DNA of 34,747 bases. Source: CAMNAO01 sp045605145. Its GTDB lineage: Bacteria; Bacillota; Clostridia; Oscillospirales; Oscillospiraceae. The stretch's first letter is position 1, and every line of letters begins with the position of its first letter. The notes below the pieces were generated by a model, which saw only the letters and a program-made list of their open reading frames with translations, was not told the DNA's origin and did no database searches. The DNA is taken from positions 1 through 34,747 of the forward strand of contig JAZUPH010000083.1 in assembly GCA_045605145.1 (NCBI GenBank). The letters are read 5' to 3'. Made by a program: the position numbers and the translations under genes. This document shows positions 1 through 7,761 of this stretch, in pieces.

Positions 1-78
1 GGGCCAGTAGTGGATGGCCAGATATAAAAGGAAGATGCTCAGCGCGATCTTCCAGCAGCTTTTCAGGGAAAGGTTCAT
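1..78 (-). CDS. N-terminus of a membrane protein, probably AI-2E family transporter (partial)
   Basis: The reverse strand opens with ATG at 78 and stays open for 26 codons to the window edge. A GGAG ribosome binding site lies just upstream, and there is a good promoter at 115-143. The peptide starts MNLSLKSCWKIALSIFLLYL and continues AIHYWP, a short basic head followed by a hydrophobic stretch, as in a first membrane helix. A lysine/tryptophan head followed by a helix ending in YWP is, from memory, typical of clostridial AI-2E/PerM-type transporters (PF01594). Only 26 residues are visible, so the family name is an inference, while a real coding start of a membrane protein is well supported. 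Confidence 0.6.
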   Translation of the reverse strand, partial: MNLSLKSCWKIALSIFLLYLAIHYWP

Positions 79-114
79 GCCCCAAGCTCCTCTCAAATTT
101 CAAAAAGTAGATGT

Positions 115-143
115 ATTATAGCCTATTTTTGCCCCTTTGGCAA
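115..143 (-). promoter_or_regulatory. Promoter for the leftward membrane-protein gene
   Basis: Reading leftward, a -35 box TTGCCA (138-143) and a perfect -10 TATAAT (115-120) are separated by 17 bases. Transcription would start near 108, giving a leader of about 30 bases before the ATG at 78. Confidence 0.75.
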
Positions 144-214
144 CGGATCGCGTGGGAATTATACCCCCTTTCCGCTGCGAAAGTGTGAAGGAAGTGTAAC
201 ATTTTTCCGTGCGG

Positions 215-243
215 TAGACAACAGATAAGCATTTTGGTATACT
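215..243 (+). promoter_or_regulatory. Promoter for the small gene at 261
   Basis: A -35 box TAGACA (215-220), a 17-base spacer and a -10 TATACT (238-243) preceded by TGG make an extended -10 promoter. The predicted start of transcription (about 250) lies almost on the ribosome binding site of the next gene. Confidence 0.65.
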
Positions 244-260
244 GTTGATAGGTGATGGTT

Positions 261-608
261 ATGCAAACAAAGAAAGTACAGGACATAACAGCCGACGAGA
301 GAAAGCTCTTGTCCCATCTGAAAAAGCATCCCGGCGTTTTCCTCGGAGAAGTTTCCTTGCAAAATTTTTGGCACATGACCGGCGGATATGATATGGCAAT
401 GTGGACTGTGGGAGAACAGGAAAGCCATCGGATCCTGCCGGAGGGACTGAACGAGTTTACGGCGGCGTATTACGGCGTCCTCGTGGGGAGTCAAAGCTGC
501 TTTTCCTTAATTCTGCAGCGGGAACCGGATGACGGCACCGCTTTGGCAGTATTCTTTGAAATACTGAATCGATATTTGAAATCGCTTGGCTACGAGCCGA
601 TTCCGTAA
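261..608 (+). CDS. Small protein of unknown function (115 aa)
   Basis: I chose the ATG at 261 because AGGTGA lies six bases upstream; in-frame GTG (252) and ATG (255) codons are possible alternatives but lie in the binding site itself. The product has a basic start, then a segment KHPGVFLGEVSLQNFWHMTG, and ends in an amphipathic helix (VFFEILNRYLKSLGY). There is no signal peptide or membrane helix. The pattern 'RPGxYLG.KS...' followed by an acidic/aromatic middle reminds me of small uncharacterised proteins common in gut Clostridia, but I cannot name a function. The gene stands alone, with its own promoter and an 18-bp terminator stem directly after its stop, so it is probably a single-gene unit. 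Confidence 0.75.
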   Translation: MQTKKVQDITADERKLLSHLKKHPGVFLGEVSLQNFWHMTGGYDMAMWTVGEQESHRILPEGLNEFTAAYYGVLVGSQSCFSLILQREPDDGTALAVFFEILNRYLKSLGYEPIP

Positions 609-646
609 AAAACAAGCATGAAGCAGTATGCTTCATGCTTGTTTTT
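608..646. terminator. Bidirectional rho-independent terminator
   Basis: A perfect 18-bp stem (608-625 with 629-646) has a three-base GTA loop. Its outer edge is a run of A on the left and of T on the right, so it can terminate both the rightward small gene (stop at 606-608) and the leftward Fe-S assembly genes (stop at 655-657). Confidence 0.95.
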
Positions 647-654
647 ATGTGGCC

Positions 655-1584
655 TTATGCCAAAAATCCCTTGAGGATGGTGTCCTCGGCCTCTTCGGCG
701 GTGAGACCCAGCGTCTCCAGCTTCAGCAGCTGGTCGCCGGCGATCTTGCCGATGGCGGCCTCGTGGATAAGCTGTGCCTCGGTGGAATTTGCGGTCAGCG
801 CCGGGACGGCAACTATCTTTGCGTTGCCCATGATGATGGAGTCGCACTGGACATGGCCGAAGCACTTGTTGTTGCCGATCACATTGGGGCGGAAGTCCTG
901 CACAGAATCATCCTGCGCAACTGAGCGGCTGATAACCCGACCCTTGGAATCTTCACCGTCAAGATAGATGTCAACTATAGAGTCAGCGCGCTGGTGACCG
1001 TGGGTCAAAAGACGCTCGGTCATCACAACCTCGGCACCGGGGCCGCATACGACCTTGGTCTTGCGGTCGGTGGAGTCGATACCGGCGATCTGGCTGGTGT
1101 CCATTTGGAGAACAGCATTCTCCTCAAGATAAGCCTCGGTCACGGGGTTCATCACGTTTTTGCCGTTGCCGTCGCCCTCGCCGTAATGCTTTTCAACATA
1201 CTTCACGCGGGCGTTTTTGCCGATATAGAAGCAGTGGATGCCCTCATGCTTTGACTCGCCTACGCCGCAGTTGTGAATGCCGCAGCCGGCAATGATGGTT
1301 ACATCGGCGTCTTCACCGATGTGGAAGTCGTTGTAAACAGATTCCTGAAGACCGGATTCGGTGATGATAACGGGAATTTCGCAGACCTCGTTTTTGCAGC
1401 CTGCGGCGATGTAAACATCGATGCCTTGCTTGTCGGTCTTGGGCTCGATTTTTATGTTCTCAGAGCTTGCACGACCTGTGCAGGCGGAGTCTTTGCGGAT
1501 GTTGTAGGCACCCTTGGGGGTGTCCTTAATGCCGGCGATTATCTCAAGCATCGCCTTATCGACAGCGTTCAAAATATCGCTCAT
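655..1584 (-). CDS. SufB/SufD family Fe-S cluster scaffold protein
   Basis: This 309-residue protein is the scaffold partner of the ATPase encoded just upstream and takes part in building iron-sulfur clusters in the cytoplasm. The C-terminal half carries the SufBD beta-helix core. It includes FGHVQCDSI, whose Cys247 matches the QCDS cysteine of E. coli SufB proposed to nucleate the cluster, and the QLIHEAAIGKI segment with Glu275, followed by the family ending (LGLTAEEAEDTILKGF). It is shorter than enterobacterial SufB or SufD (over 400 residues), and no second SufB/D, SufS or SufU gene follows. This fits the minimal two-component SUF-like (SMS-type) systems of anaerobes. Its ribosome binding site AGGAGGG lies in the last codons of the ATPase gene, and only three bases separate the two genes, so they are translationally linked. 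Confidence 0.9.
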   Translation of the reverse strand: MSDILNAVDKAMLEIIAGIKDTPKGAYNIRKDSACTGRASSENIKIEPKTDKQGIDVYIAAGCKNEVCEIPVIITESGLQESVYNDFHIGEDADVTIIAGCGIHNCGVGESKHEGIHCFYIGKNARVKYVEKHYGEGDGNGKNVMNPVTEAYLEENAVLQMDTSQIAGIDSTDRKTKVVCGPGAEVVMTERLLTHGHQRADSIVDIYLDGEDSKGRVISRSVAQDDSVQDFRPNVIGNNKCFGHVQCDSIIMGNAKIVAVPALTANSTEAQLIHEAAIGKIAGDQLLKLETLGLTAEEAEDTILKGFLA

Positions 1585-1587
1585 ATT

Positions 1588-2316
1588 TTAACCCTCCTGG
1601 GAGACAGCCGGGCAGCTGAGAGTGTCGGCCATGATGATGGGGAAAACCTCCTCCTGCGTGCCGTGGTGCAGGATCTGGCCGCCGGAGACGACAATTATTT
1701 CGTCCGCCATTTTGATTATACGCTCCTGATGGGAGATGATGATCATCGTCGCGCCGGATGTGGAATGGATCTGGCGGAATGTTTCGGTCAGACGGGTGAA
1801 GCTCCACAGGTCGATGCCGGCCTCAGGCTCATCAAAAATCATCATTGAGCTGTTGCGGGCGAGAATGGTGGCGATCTCAATACGCTTGACCTCACCGCCG
1901 GAAAGGCTGGTGTCAACCTCGCGATTAAGATAATCGTTGGCGCACAGCCCCACCTGAGTAAGCAGGTTGCAGGCCTGGGCCTTGGGCAGTATCTTCATAC
2001 CGGATGCAATGCTCAGCAGGTCGCGCACGCGGATGCCCTTATATCTGGGCGGCTGCTGGAAGCCGTAGCTGATGCCAAGCTTTGCGCGCTCTGTTATGCC
2101 CAGCCCTGTAATGTCCTGACCGTTATAGATGATAGAGCCGGAAGTGGGTGTGACAAGACCCATAATGATCTTTGCCAGCGTGGTCTTACCGCCGCCGTTG
2201 GGGCCGGTGAATACCACCAGTCTGCCGTTAGGTATGGTAAGAGAAATGTTGTCGATTATTTTCTGCTCCGCGCCGTTTTCGTTGACGGAAAAGCAGATGT
2301 TCTTCAGTTCAAGCAA
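1588..2316 (-). CDS. sufC: SufC-like Fe-S assembly ABC ATPase
   Basis: This soluble ABC ATPase (242 aa) has no membrane domain and drives conformational change in its SufB/D partner during iron-sulfur cluster assembly. Visible motifs are Walker A GPNGGGKTT (38-46), Q-loop Gln87/88, signature LSGGE (138-142), Walker B MMIFDE (158-163), the D-loop AGID, which SufC proteins share, and the switch histidine H196. The start is TTG at 2316, supported by GAGGAGG seven bases upstream; no ATG fits better. It is the first gene of a two-gene unit with the SufBD-type gene, transcribed leftward from the promoter at 2444-2472 with a leader of about 120 bases. The closest alternative, a transporter ATPase, is unlikely because no permease is adjacent and the SufBD partner is. 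Confidence 0.92.
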   Translation of the reverse strand: MLELKNICFSVNENGAEQKIIDNISLTIPNGRLVVFTGPNGGGKTTLAKIIMGLVTPTSGSIIYNGQDITGLGITERAKLGISYGFQQPPRYKGIRVRDLLSIASGMKILPKAQACNLLTQVGLCANDYLNREVDTSLSGGEVKRIEIATILARNSSMMIFDEPEAGIDLWSFTRLTETFRQIHSTSGATMIIISHQERIIKMADEIIVVSGGQILHHGTQEEVFPIIMADTLSCPAVSQEG

Positions 2317-2443
2317 GATTATACCTCCTCATGCGCTGTAAGGCACATGTCATGTGAATAAGTCTGTATGGCTATTGTGCACAGAAATCTTACGCGGTAA
2401 GCCACGGCCTTCCCGCCGGGATTTGACACAATACGCCTCAATA

Positions 2444-2472
2444 ATTAAACCATTAAAATCGCCGATTTTCAA
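2444..2472 (-). promoter_or_regulatory. Promoter for the sufC-sufBD pair
   Basis: Leftward -35 TTGAAA (2467-2472), 17-base spacer and -10 TTTAAT (2444-2449) preceded by TGG (extended -10). The predicted RNA start near 2437 leaves about 120 leader bases before the TTG start. The leader has short inverted repeats (for example CTTAC/GTAAG around 2390) but no riboswitch I can recognise. Confidence 0.65.
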
Positions 2473-2534
2473 GAGGCAATTTTCCGCCCCGCTTATGCAA
2501 CAATGTTCTGGAAAGCGCAGCGCCGCTGTGGTAT

Positions 2535-2540
2535 TATAAT
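2535..2540 (+). promoter_or_regulatory. -10 box ahead of the Dus gene
   Basis: A perfect TATAAT lies 34 bases before the ATG at 2574. No good -35 box stands at the usual distance, so the promoter is weak or activator-dependent. The leader contains GCGAGG as ribosome binding site. Confidence 0.45.
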
Positions 2541-2573
2541 GCAGTAAGCAAATCTGTATTTTGCGAGGTATTC

Positions 2574-3533
2574 ATGCAGTATTATTTTGCACCCATGGAG
2601 GGAATAACCGGCTACCCTTACCGCCGCGTGTGGCACAGGATTTACGGCGACGCGGACAAGGTGTTTATGCCCTTTCTCTCTCCCACACAGAACGGCCGTT
2701 TCGGCGCCAATACGGTAAAAGAGCTTCGGGATGAGCGGCTGTCGGGCATTCCTGCCATACCCCAGATCATCGCCAACAATGCCGACAACTTCATCTGGGC
2801 GGCCCGGGACCTTTGTGACATCGGCTATGATGAGATAAACCTGAATCTGGGCTGTCCCTCGGCTACCGTGGTCTCAAAGCACAAGGGGGCCGGCTTTCTT
2901 AGTGTGCCTGATGACCTTGATGCCTTTCTGGATGCGGTGTACTCTGCCCTGCCGGAGCTGAAAATATCCATAAAGACCCGCCTGGGCATGGCTGATGATG
3001 CTGAGTTTGTGCATCTTCTTGAGATATATAACAAATACCCGGTGCATGAGCTTATTATCCACGCCCGGGTGCGCAGTGACTTCTACAAGGGCGCGGTGCG
3101 TATGGACGCCTTCGACAATGCCGTCAAATACAGCGCGGCGCCCCTGTGCTATAACGGCGACATTTTCACCGCCGATGACGCATCACGCTTTGCCGCGTCA
3201 TATCCCGCTGTACAGCGCGTTATGATGGGCCGCGGGCTTCTGGCAGACCCGGGTCTTATCCGCGGCATAAGGACCGGGGAATACACCGACCGTGAGGCTC
3301 TGCGCCTATTCCATGATGAGCTGTGTGACGAGTTTCGCGCCTCATTCAGCGGCGACGTGCCCGTACTGCACAAAATGAAGGAGATCTGGTTCTACATGGG
3401 GCGTATGTTCGTTGACGATGGGAAGTATATCAAGGCCATCAACAAGGCGCGGAGCATGACTGATTATAAAAATGCCGTCAGCGCCCTATTCTCCTCGGCA
3501 CCCATGGCGGCGGCGCAAAGCGTTTCCTTCTGA
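2574..3533 (+). CDS. tRNA-dihydrouridine synthase family protein
   Basis: This FMN-dependent enzyme of the Dus family (319 aa, usual length) reduces uridines in the D-loop of tRNA. The N-terminus YYFAPMEGITGYPYRRV is the flavin-binding start of the barrel. The family motif follows in INLNLGCPS, with catalytic cysteine Cys94. Further along are IKTRLGM, the IIHAR strand and the MMGRGLLADPGLI phosphate-binding end of the barrel, then a helical C-terminal domain. The start ATG has GAGG upstream. It is a single gene between divergent sufC and the M50 gene. Which uridine it modifies (DusA, DusB or DusC type) cannot be told from sequence alone, so I give no symbol. Confidence 0.93.
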   Translation: MQYYFAPMEGITGYPYRRVWHRIYGDADKVFMPFLSPTQNGRFGANTVKELRDERLSGIPAIPQIIANNADNFIWAARDLCDIGYDEINLNLGCPSATVVSKHKGAGFLSVPDDLDAFLDAVYSALPELKISIKTRLGMADDAEFVHLLEIYNKYPVHELIIHARVRSDFYKGAVRMDAFDNAVKYSAAPLCYNGDIFTADDASRFAASYPAVQRVMMGRGLLADPGLIRGIRTGEYTDREALRLFHDELCDEFRASFSGDVPVLHKMKEIWFYMGRMFVDDGKYIKAINKARSMTDYKNAVSALFSSAPMAAAQSVSF

Positions 3534-3567
3534 GCGTGTGCATCCATAAAACCGAAATGGGCAAATC

Positions 3568-3601
3568 TCACCCCGCTGACTGCATATAGTCAACGGGGTG
3601 A
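3568..3601 (+). promoter_or_regulatory. Hairpin that hides the ribosome binding site of the M50 gene
   Basis: Bases 3568-3581 and 3588-3601 form a 14-bp stem with a single C-A mismatch and a six-base loop (GCATAT). The 3' arm contains the whole ribosome binding site (GGGGTGA, 3595-3601) of the gene starting at 3606. No T-run follows, so it is not a normal terminator; a translational on/off element is more likely. Confidence 0.6.
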
Positions 3602-3605
3602 TGTT

Positions 3606-4211
3606 ATGAGAAAAGGCGACTACGCCGCCCATTGGCGGCAAAATTGGGGAGTCTTACCCGAGCTTCCGCTGTCCTTTGCCGCGGTTGCGTGCCTGTGCCT
3701 TCTGACCCTGCCGGGCTGGCAGCTTGCGGCGCTGTTTATCTGCGTTCTGGTGCATGAGGCGGGGCATCTGATTGCGGCGCGGCTTCTTGGGGCGGGGGAT
3801 ATACGGCTGCGTCCCGGTGTGTTCGGCTTTGAAATCAGCTATGCACCCCTGACGCTAAGCCCCTGGCGCAAGTGCGTCACGGCCCTTGCAGGCCCATTTG
3901 CGGGTGCGGTACTGTGGCATGCGCTGCGCACTGCGCCATGGGCAATGGCATCGGGTGCGGCGCGGCTTAGTCTTGTGCTGAGCCTTGTAAATCTGCTGCC
4001 GCTGAGTCTTCTGGATGGCGGCGCGCTGTGCCACGGTGCGCTCTGCTGCGTAGTAGACAGTGTCATGGCGGACAGGATATGCTTCTGCCTTGATATTGCG
4101 GTTTTGTCCCTTATCTTGGCTGGGGCACTGTATACTTTCCTGTCCGGCGGGGGATGGGCGGGCACGATTATTGCGCTGTGTCTTGTGATTTCGTATTGCG
4201 GAAAACGATAA
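3606..4211 (+). CDS. Site-2-protease-like M50 membrane metallopeptidase (SpoIVFB type)
   Basis: This integral membrane protein of 201 residues carries the zinc-protease motif HEAGH (50-54) inside a hydrophobic helix. Its partner motif is NLLPLSLLDGG (129-139), where Asp137 would be the third zinc ligand. The conserved AGP (95-97) between them is also present. About four to five membrane helices are visible and there is no CBS or PDZ domain, so it is a minimal M50 core. In spore-formers such short M50 proteins include SpoIVFB, which cleaves pro-sigma-K; whether this one acts in sporulation or on another membrane substrate is not shown by the context. No SpoIVFA-like partner gene is adjacent. 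Its translation is probably controlled by the hairpin at 3568-3601. Confidence 0.85.
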   Translation: MRKGDYAAHWRQNWGVLPELPLSFAAVACLCLLTLPGWQLAALFICVLVHEAGHLIAARLLGAGDIRLRPGVFGFEISYAPLTLSPWRKCVTALAGPFAGAVLWHALRTAPWAMASGAARLSLVLSLVNLLPLSLLDGGALCHGALCCVVDSVMADRICFCLDIAVLSLILAGALYTFLSGGGWAGTIIALCLVISYCGKR

Positions 4212-4224
4212 ATTGCGTTATAAT
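4196..4224 (+). promoter_or_regulatory. Probable promoter for the TIGR03960-TIGR03936-pfkA group
   Basis: A perfect -10 TATAAT (4219-4224) lies 17 bases after TTGCGG (4196-4201). It overlaps the end of the M50 gene, and RNA would start about 44 bases before the ATG at 4275. Confidence 0.5.
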
Positions 4225-4274
4225 ATCTTGGGTTTAAATTTTTGTGAGCCCGATAATTTACTTGGAGATGTTTT

Positions 4275-6110
4275 ATGGATCCAAAGCTGGAAAGAATACT
4301 GCCGCAGGTGGAGAAACCCGCGCGCTATGTGGGCGGGGAGTTTAACCAGACCGTTAAGGACAGGTCTGCGGTTGATACAAGGGTGGCATTCTGCTTCCCC
4401 GATACTTACGAGATCGGTATGTCCAATCTGGGCATGCGCATACTGTACGAAGTGCTCAACGATATGGACGGCGTCTGGTGTGAGCGCGTGTTTGAGCCAT
4501 GGGGCGACATGGCGCAGAAGATGCGCGAAAATGATATCCCTCTCTACGCCCTTGAGAGCGGGGACCCCGTCAGTGATTTTGACATCATTGCCTTCTCCTT
4601 CGGATATGAGATGGCGTATACCGGCATGCTGGACATGCTTGACATGGCGGGCATTCCCCTGCGTTCTTGTGAGCGCAAGGGGCTTCAGGGCCTTGTTATC
4701 GCCGGCGGCACCTGCGCCTACAATCCTGAGCCCATTGCAGATTTTGTCGATCTGTTCTCCATCGGTGAGGGCGAGGATATGCTCCGCGAGATAACCGAGC
4801 TTTACCGCCACTGCCGTGATGAGGGCGCTGATAAAGCTGAGTTTTTGCGCCGCGCCTGCAAAATCCCCGGCGTGTATGTGCCCTCTCTTTACGATGTTAA
4901 GCTGGATGAGAACGGCAATTTCGCCGGTCTCATCGCCAAAGACGGTGCGCCCGAAACCGTTACAAAGCGCATTTATGAAAACTTCGGCAGCACCTACTAC
5001 CCCAGGAAGAACATTGTCCCCTCCACCGAGATCGTGCATGACCGCGTAGTGCTTGAGCTGTTCCGCGGCTGTATCCGCGGCTGCCGCTTCTGCCAGGCGG
5101 GCTATGTGTACCGCCCTGTGCGCTCCCGCCCTGCAAAAATGCTCATTGATGAGGGTATCAAGGCCCTTGAGGACACCGGCTACAGCGAGATAACGCTCTC
5201 GTCCCTGTCCTCCAGCGATTACCGCGGCCTGGGGCAGCTCTGCGACGGCCTGCTTGATTACTGTGAGCCACATAATGTCAGCCTGTCCCTGCCGTCACTG
5301 AGGGCGGACAACTTCTCCATCGAGCTTATGAGCAAGGTGCAGAAGGTGCGTAAAAGCGGCCTTACCTTCGCGCCTGAGGCGGGTACACAGCGCCTGAGGG
5401 ATGTTATCAATAAGAACGTCACGGAAGAGGATGTGCTCAACACCGCCAAAATTGCCTTTGAGGGCGGCTGGAACACGGTGAAGCTGTACTTCATGCTGGG
5501 CCTTCCCACCGAAACGGATGAGGATGTCATCGGCATTGCCGAGCTTGCCAACAAGGTGTTTTACACCTGGCGCCAGCACTCGCCCAACAAGGCCCGGGGT
5601 GTGCGCATCACGGTAAGCACCTCCTGCTTTATACCCAAGCCCCACACCCCCTTCCAGTGGGAGGCGCAGGTCACCGCCGAAGAGTATCTTCGCCGCGTGA
5701 ATCTTCTGCGCAGCAACCTGCGCAATAAGTCCATCAGCTATGACTGGCACTCTTCCGAGACCAGCTATGTTGAATCCGTCCTTGCCCGCGGCGACCGTAA
5801 GCTGGCCGATGTTATCGAGCAGTGCTGGCGTGACGGCGCCCGTCTTGAGGCGTGGAGCGAGTATTTCTCCTACGACCGCTGGATGCAGGCCTTTGAAAAA
5901 TGCGGCGTTGACCCGGACTTCTACTCCGTCAGGGAGTACGCTGTGGATGAGCCGCTGCCATGGGATCACATCTCCTGCGGCGTGGACAAGAGCTACCTTG
6001 TCATGCACAGAGAGGCCTCCAGAAGGGCGGAGGTGACGCCCGACTGCCGCGCAGCCTGCACCGCCTGCGGTGCGGATGCGCTCTACACGGGAGGGTACTG
6101 CGATGACTGA
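4275..6110 (+). CDS. TIGR03960 family radical SAM protein with B12-binding-like N-terminal domain
   Basis: This 611-residue protein begins with a cobalamin-binding-like domain (about 35-180: FPDTYEIGMSNLGMRILYEV, then VIAGGTCAYNPEPIADFVD). A radical SAM domain follows, whose cluster cysteines are Cys266, Cys270 and Cys273 in FRGCIRGCRFCQAGY. Two more Cys-rich C-terminal patches (around ACTACGAD) may hold another metal site. The reaction is not established; the family is almost always found next to the TIGR03936 partner, which here follows with an eight-base overlap (ATGACTGA). In many Clostridia the pair precedes ribonuclease G and rplU-rpmA, whereas here pfkA follows. The ATG at 4275 has TTGGAG upstream. 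Family assignment is firm; function is unknown. Confidence 0.9.
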   Translation: MDPKLERILPQVEKPARYVGGEFNQTVKDRSAVDTRVAFCFPDTYEIGMSNLGMRILYEVLNDMDGVWCERVFEPWGDMAQKMRENDIPLYALESGDPVSDFDIIAFSFGYEMAYTGMLDMLDMAGIPLRSCERKGLQGLVIAGGTCAYNPEPIADFVDLFSIGEGEDMLREITELYRHCRDEGADKAEFLRRACKIPGVYVPSLYDVKLDENGNFAGLIAKDGAPETVTKRIYENFGSTYYPRKNIVPSTEIVHDRVVLELFRGCIRGCRFCQAGYVYRPVRSRPAKMLIDEGIKALEDTGYSEITLSSLSSSDYRGLGQLCDGLLDYCEPHNVSLSLPSLRADNFSIELMSKVQKVRKSGLTFAPEAGTQRLRDVINKNVTEEDVLNTAKIAFEGGWNTVKLYFMLGLPTETDEDVIGIAELANKVFYTWRQHSPNKARGVRITVSTSCFIPKPHTPFQWEAQVTAEEYLRRVNLLRSNLRNKSISYDWHSSETSYVESVLARGDRKLADVIEQCWRDGARLEAWSEYFSYDRWMQAFEKCGVDPDFYSVREYAVDEPLPWDHISCGVDKSYLVMHREASRRAEVTPDCRAACTACGADALYTGGYCDD

Positions 6111-6762
6111 TTATCGTCTTATGTTCAAAAAAGAGGGCAGGGCTGTTTACATTTCCCACCTTGACCTTATGCGCACCATGCAGCGCGCCTTTGCCCGTGC
6201 CGGGCTCAAGGTCAAGCACAGTGAGGGTTTCAACCCCCACCCGCGTATGGTTTTTGCCATGCCCCTGTCCCTTGGTGCCTCCAGCGATTGTGAGCTGGTG
6301 GATTTCACCCTTGTGGACGAGCTTGGGTGCGATGAAGTCACCGCCCGGCTTGAGGGTATGCTGCCCGAGGGAATAAGCGCAGTAAAAACATGGCATCCTG
6401 TGAGTAAGCTGCGTGATCTCGCCGTTCTTGAGGCCGAGGCTGTGCTGGAGTACGACAGTGCCGTTACAGATCAGGCGCTTGAGGCAATTAAGGCACTGTT
6501 TGCAGGCAGTGAGCTTCTTATTGAGAAAAAGACCAAAAGGGGCAGGGCACAGACGGACATTCTGCCGCTTATTAAGAGCGTCAGCTTCAAAGCCGAAGGT
6601 AACGCGGTCAAAATGCACTGCACCGTCCGCGCGCAGGAGCCTTCGCTCAATCCCGCGTTGATCGTCAAGGCGATCGAGACCCACCTGCCCGCATACGCAC
6701 CCGTATTTACGCGCCTTAAAAGGCTCGCAATGTATAAAGAAGACGGAACATTGTTCATCTGA
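6103..6762 (+). CDS. TIGR03936 family radical-SAM-associated protein (DUF2344)
   Basis: This 219-residue protein is the usual companion of the preceding radical SAM enzyme. The start is set at the ATG at 6103, with GGGAGG ten bases upstream and an overlap with the end of the partner gene; a longer in-frame start exists at 6070 but has no binding site. Typical family features are the opening YRLMFKKEGRAVYISHLDLMR, then RAFARAGLKVKHSEGFNPHP and the PLSLGASSDCELVDF strand. There is no membrane segment. The fold resembles RNA-binding or tRNA-modifying subunits, but the role is unproven. The next gene, pfkA, begins 15 bases after the stop, so the three are probably co-transcribed. Confidence 0.9.
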   Translation: MTDYRLMFKKEGRAVYISHLDLMRTMQRAFARAGLKVKHSEGFNPHPRMVFAMPLSLGASSDCELVDFTLVDELGCDEVTARLEGMLPEGISAVKTWHPVSKLRDLAVLEAEAVLEYDSAVTDQALEAIKALFAGSELLIEKKTKRGRAQTDILPLIKSVSFKAEGNAVKMHCTVRAQEPSLNPALIVKAIETHLPAYAPVFTRLKRLAMYKEDGTLFI

Positions 6763-6777
6763 AATGGAGGAATTACA

Positions 6778-7758
6778 ATGGCAGCTAAGATAAGAAAAAT
6801 CGGTGTGCTCACCTCCGGCGGCGACGCCCCCGGCATGAACGCGGCAATCAGAGCCGTTGTGCGTACCTGCGCCTCCCTGGATATCCAGTGCATCGGCATC
6901 CGCCGCGGCTATCACGGCCTTATCGGCGGCGACATGATACCCCTGGGTACCACGGATGTCAGCGGCCTTACCGAGTCCGGCGGAACTATGCTGTACTCTG
7001 CCCGCAGTAAGGAGTTCATGACCCAGGAAGGGCAGAAGAGAGCGGCCGACAACATGAAGTTTATGGGCATTCAGGGTCTCGTCTGTATCGGCGGCGACGG
7101 CACATTCATGGGTGCCCGCGCCCTGTCCAGGTTTGGCGTCAATGTGGTCGGCATCCCTGCCACCATCGACAACGACATCGCCTGCACTTCCTATACCATC
7201 GGCTACGACACCGCCTGCAACACCGCCATTGAAATGACCGACAAGCTGCGCGACACCATGCGCTCACATGAGCGTGCCTCCGTTGTTCAGGTCATGGGCA
7301 ATAAGGCCGGTCACCTCGCCCTTACAGTGGGTATTGCCGCCGGCGCAACGGGCATCCTCATTCCCGAGCATGAGATCGATTATGAAACCGATGTTGTTGA
7401 CCGCATCCGTGCCGCCAAGCTCACCGGCAGAACCCATTTCACTTTCATCGTTGCCGAGGGCGCTGCCAAGGCCGATGATGTCGCGGCAGTTATTGAGCGG
7501 GAGACCGGTATTGAAGCGCGCGTGACCATCCTGGGCCATGTCCAGCGCGGCGGCGTACCCCTCATCCGTGACCGAGTCATCGCCTCCCAGATGGGCTACC
7601 ACGCGGTGCAGCTTCTTGCCGAGGGCAAGACCAACAGGATCGTCTGCTACAACAACGACAAGTGTAGCGATGTGGACATTGACGAGGGTCTTGCAATGCA
7701 CAAGAGCCTGGATGAGGACATGCTCAAGATGCTTGACGCCCTCATGACCGGCGCATAA
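6778..7758 (+). CDS. pfkA: ATP-dependent 6-phosphofructokinase
   Basis: This enzyme phosphorylates fructose 6-phosphate to fructose 1,6-bisphosphate in glycolysis; its 326 residues are the normal bacterial length. Motifs are GGDAPGMN (14-21), the nucleotide site GGDGTFMGA (105-113; a Gly rather than Asp at position 108 marks the ATP-using rather than pyrophosphate-using form), the catalytic TIDND (129-133, base Asp131), Arg166 for substrate phosphate, and GHVQRGG. Two departures from the E. coli and Bacillus pattern are visible: PA instead of PG before TIDND, and Asn175 where those enzymes have Arg in MGR. The ATG at 6778 has GGAGG upstream. A weak AT-rich terminator follows before rplS. Confidence 0.95.
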   Translation: MAAKIRKIGVLTSGGDAPGMNAAIRAVVRTCASLDIQCIGIRRGYHGLIGGDMIPLGTTDVSGLTESGGTMLYSARSKEFMTQEGQKRAADNMKFMGIQGLVCIGGDGTFMGARALSRFGVNVVGIPATIDNDIACTSYTIGYDTACNTAIEMTDKLRDTMRSHERASVVQVMGNKAGHLALTVGIAAGATGILIPEHEIDYETDVVDRIRAAKLTGRTHFTFIVAEGAAKADDVAAVIERETGIEARVTILGHVQRGGVPLIRDRVIASQMGYHAVQLLAEGKTNRIVCYNNDKCSDVDIDEGLAMHKSLDEDMLKMLDALMTGA

Positions 7759-7761
7759 TAG

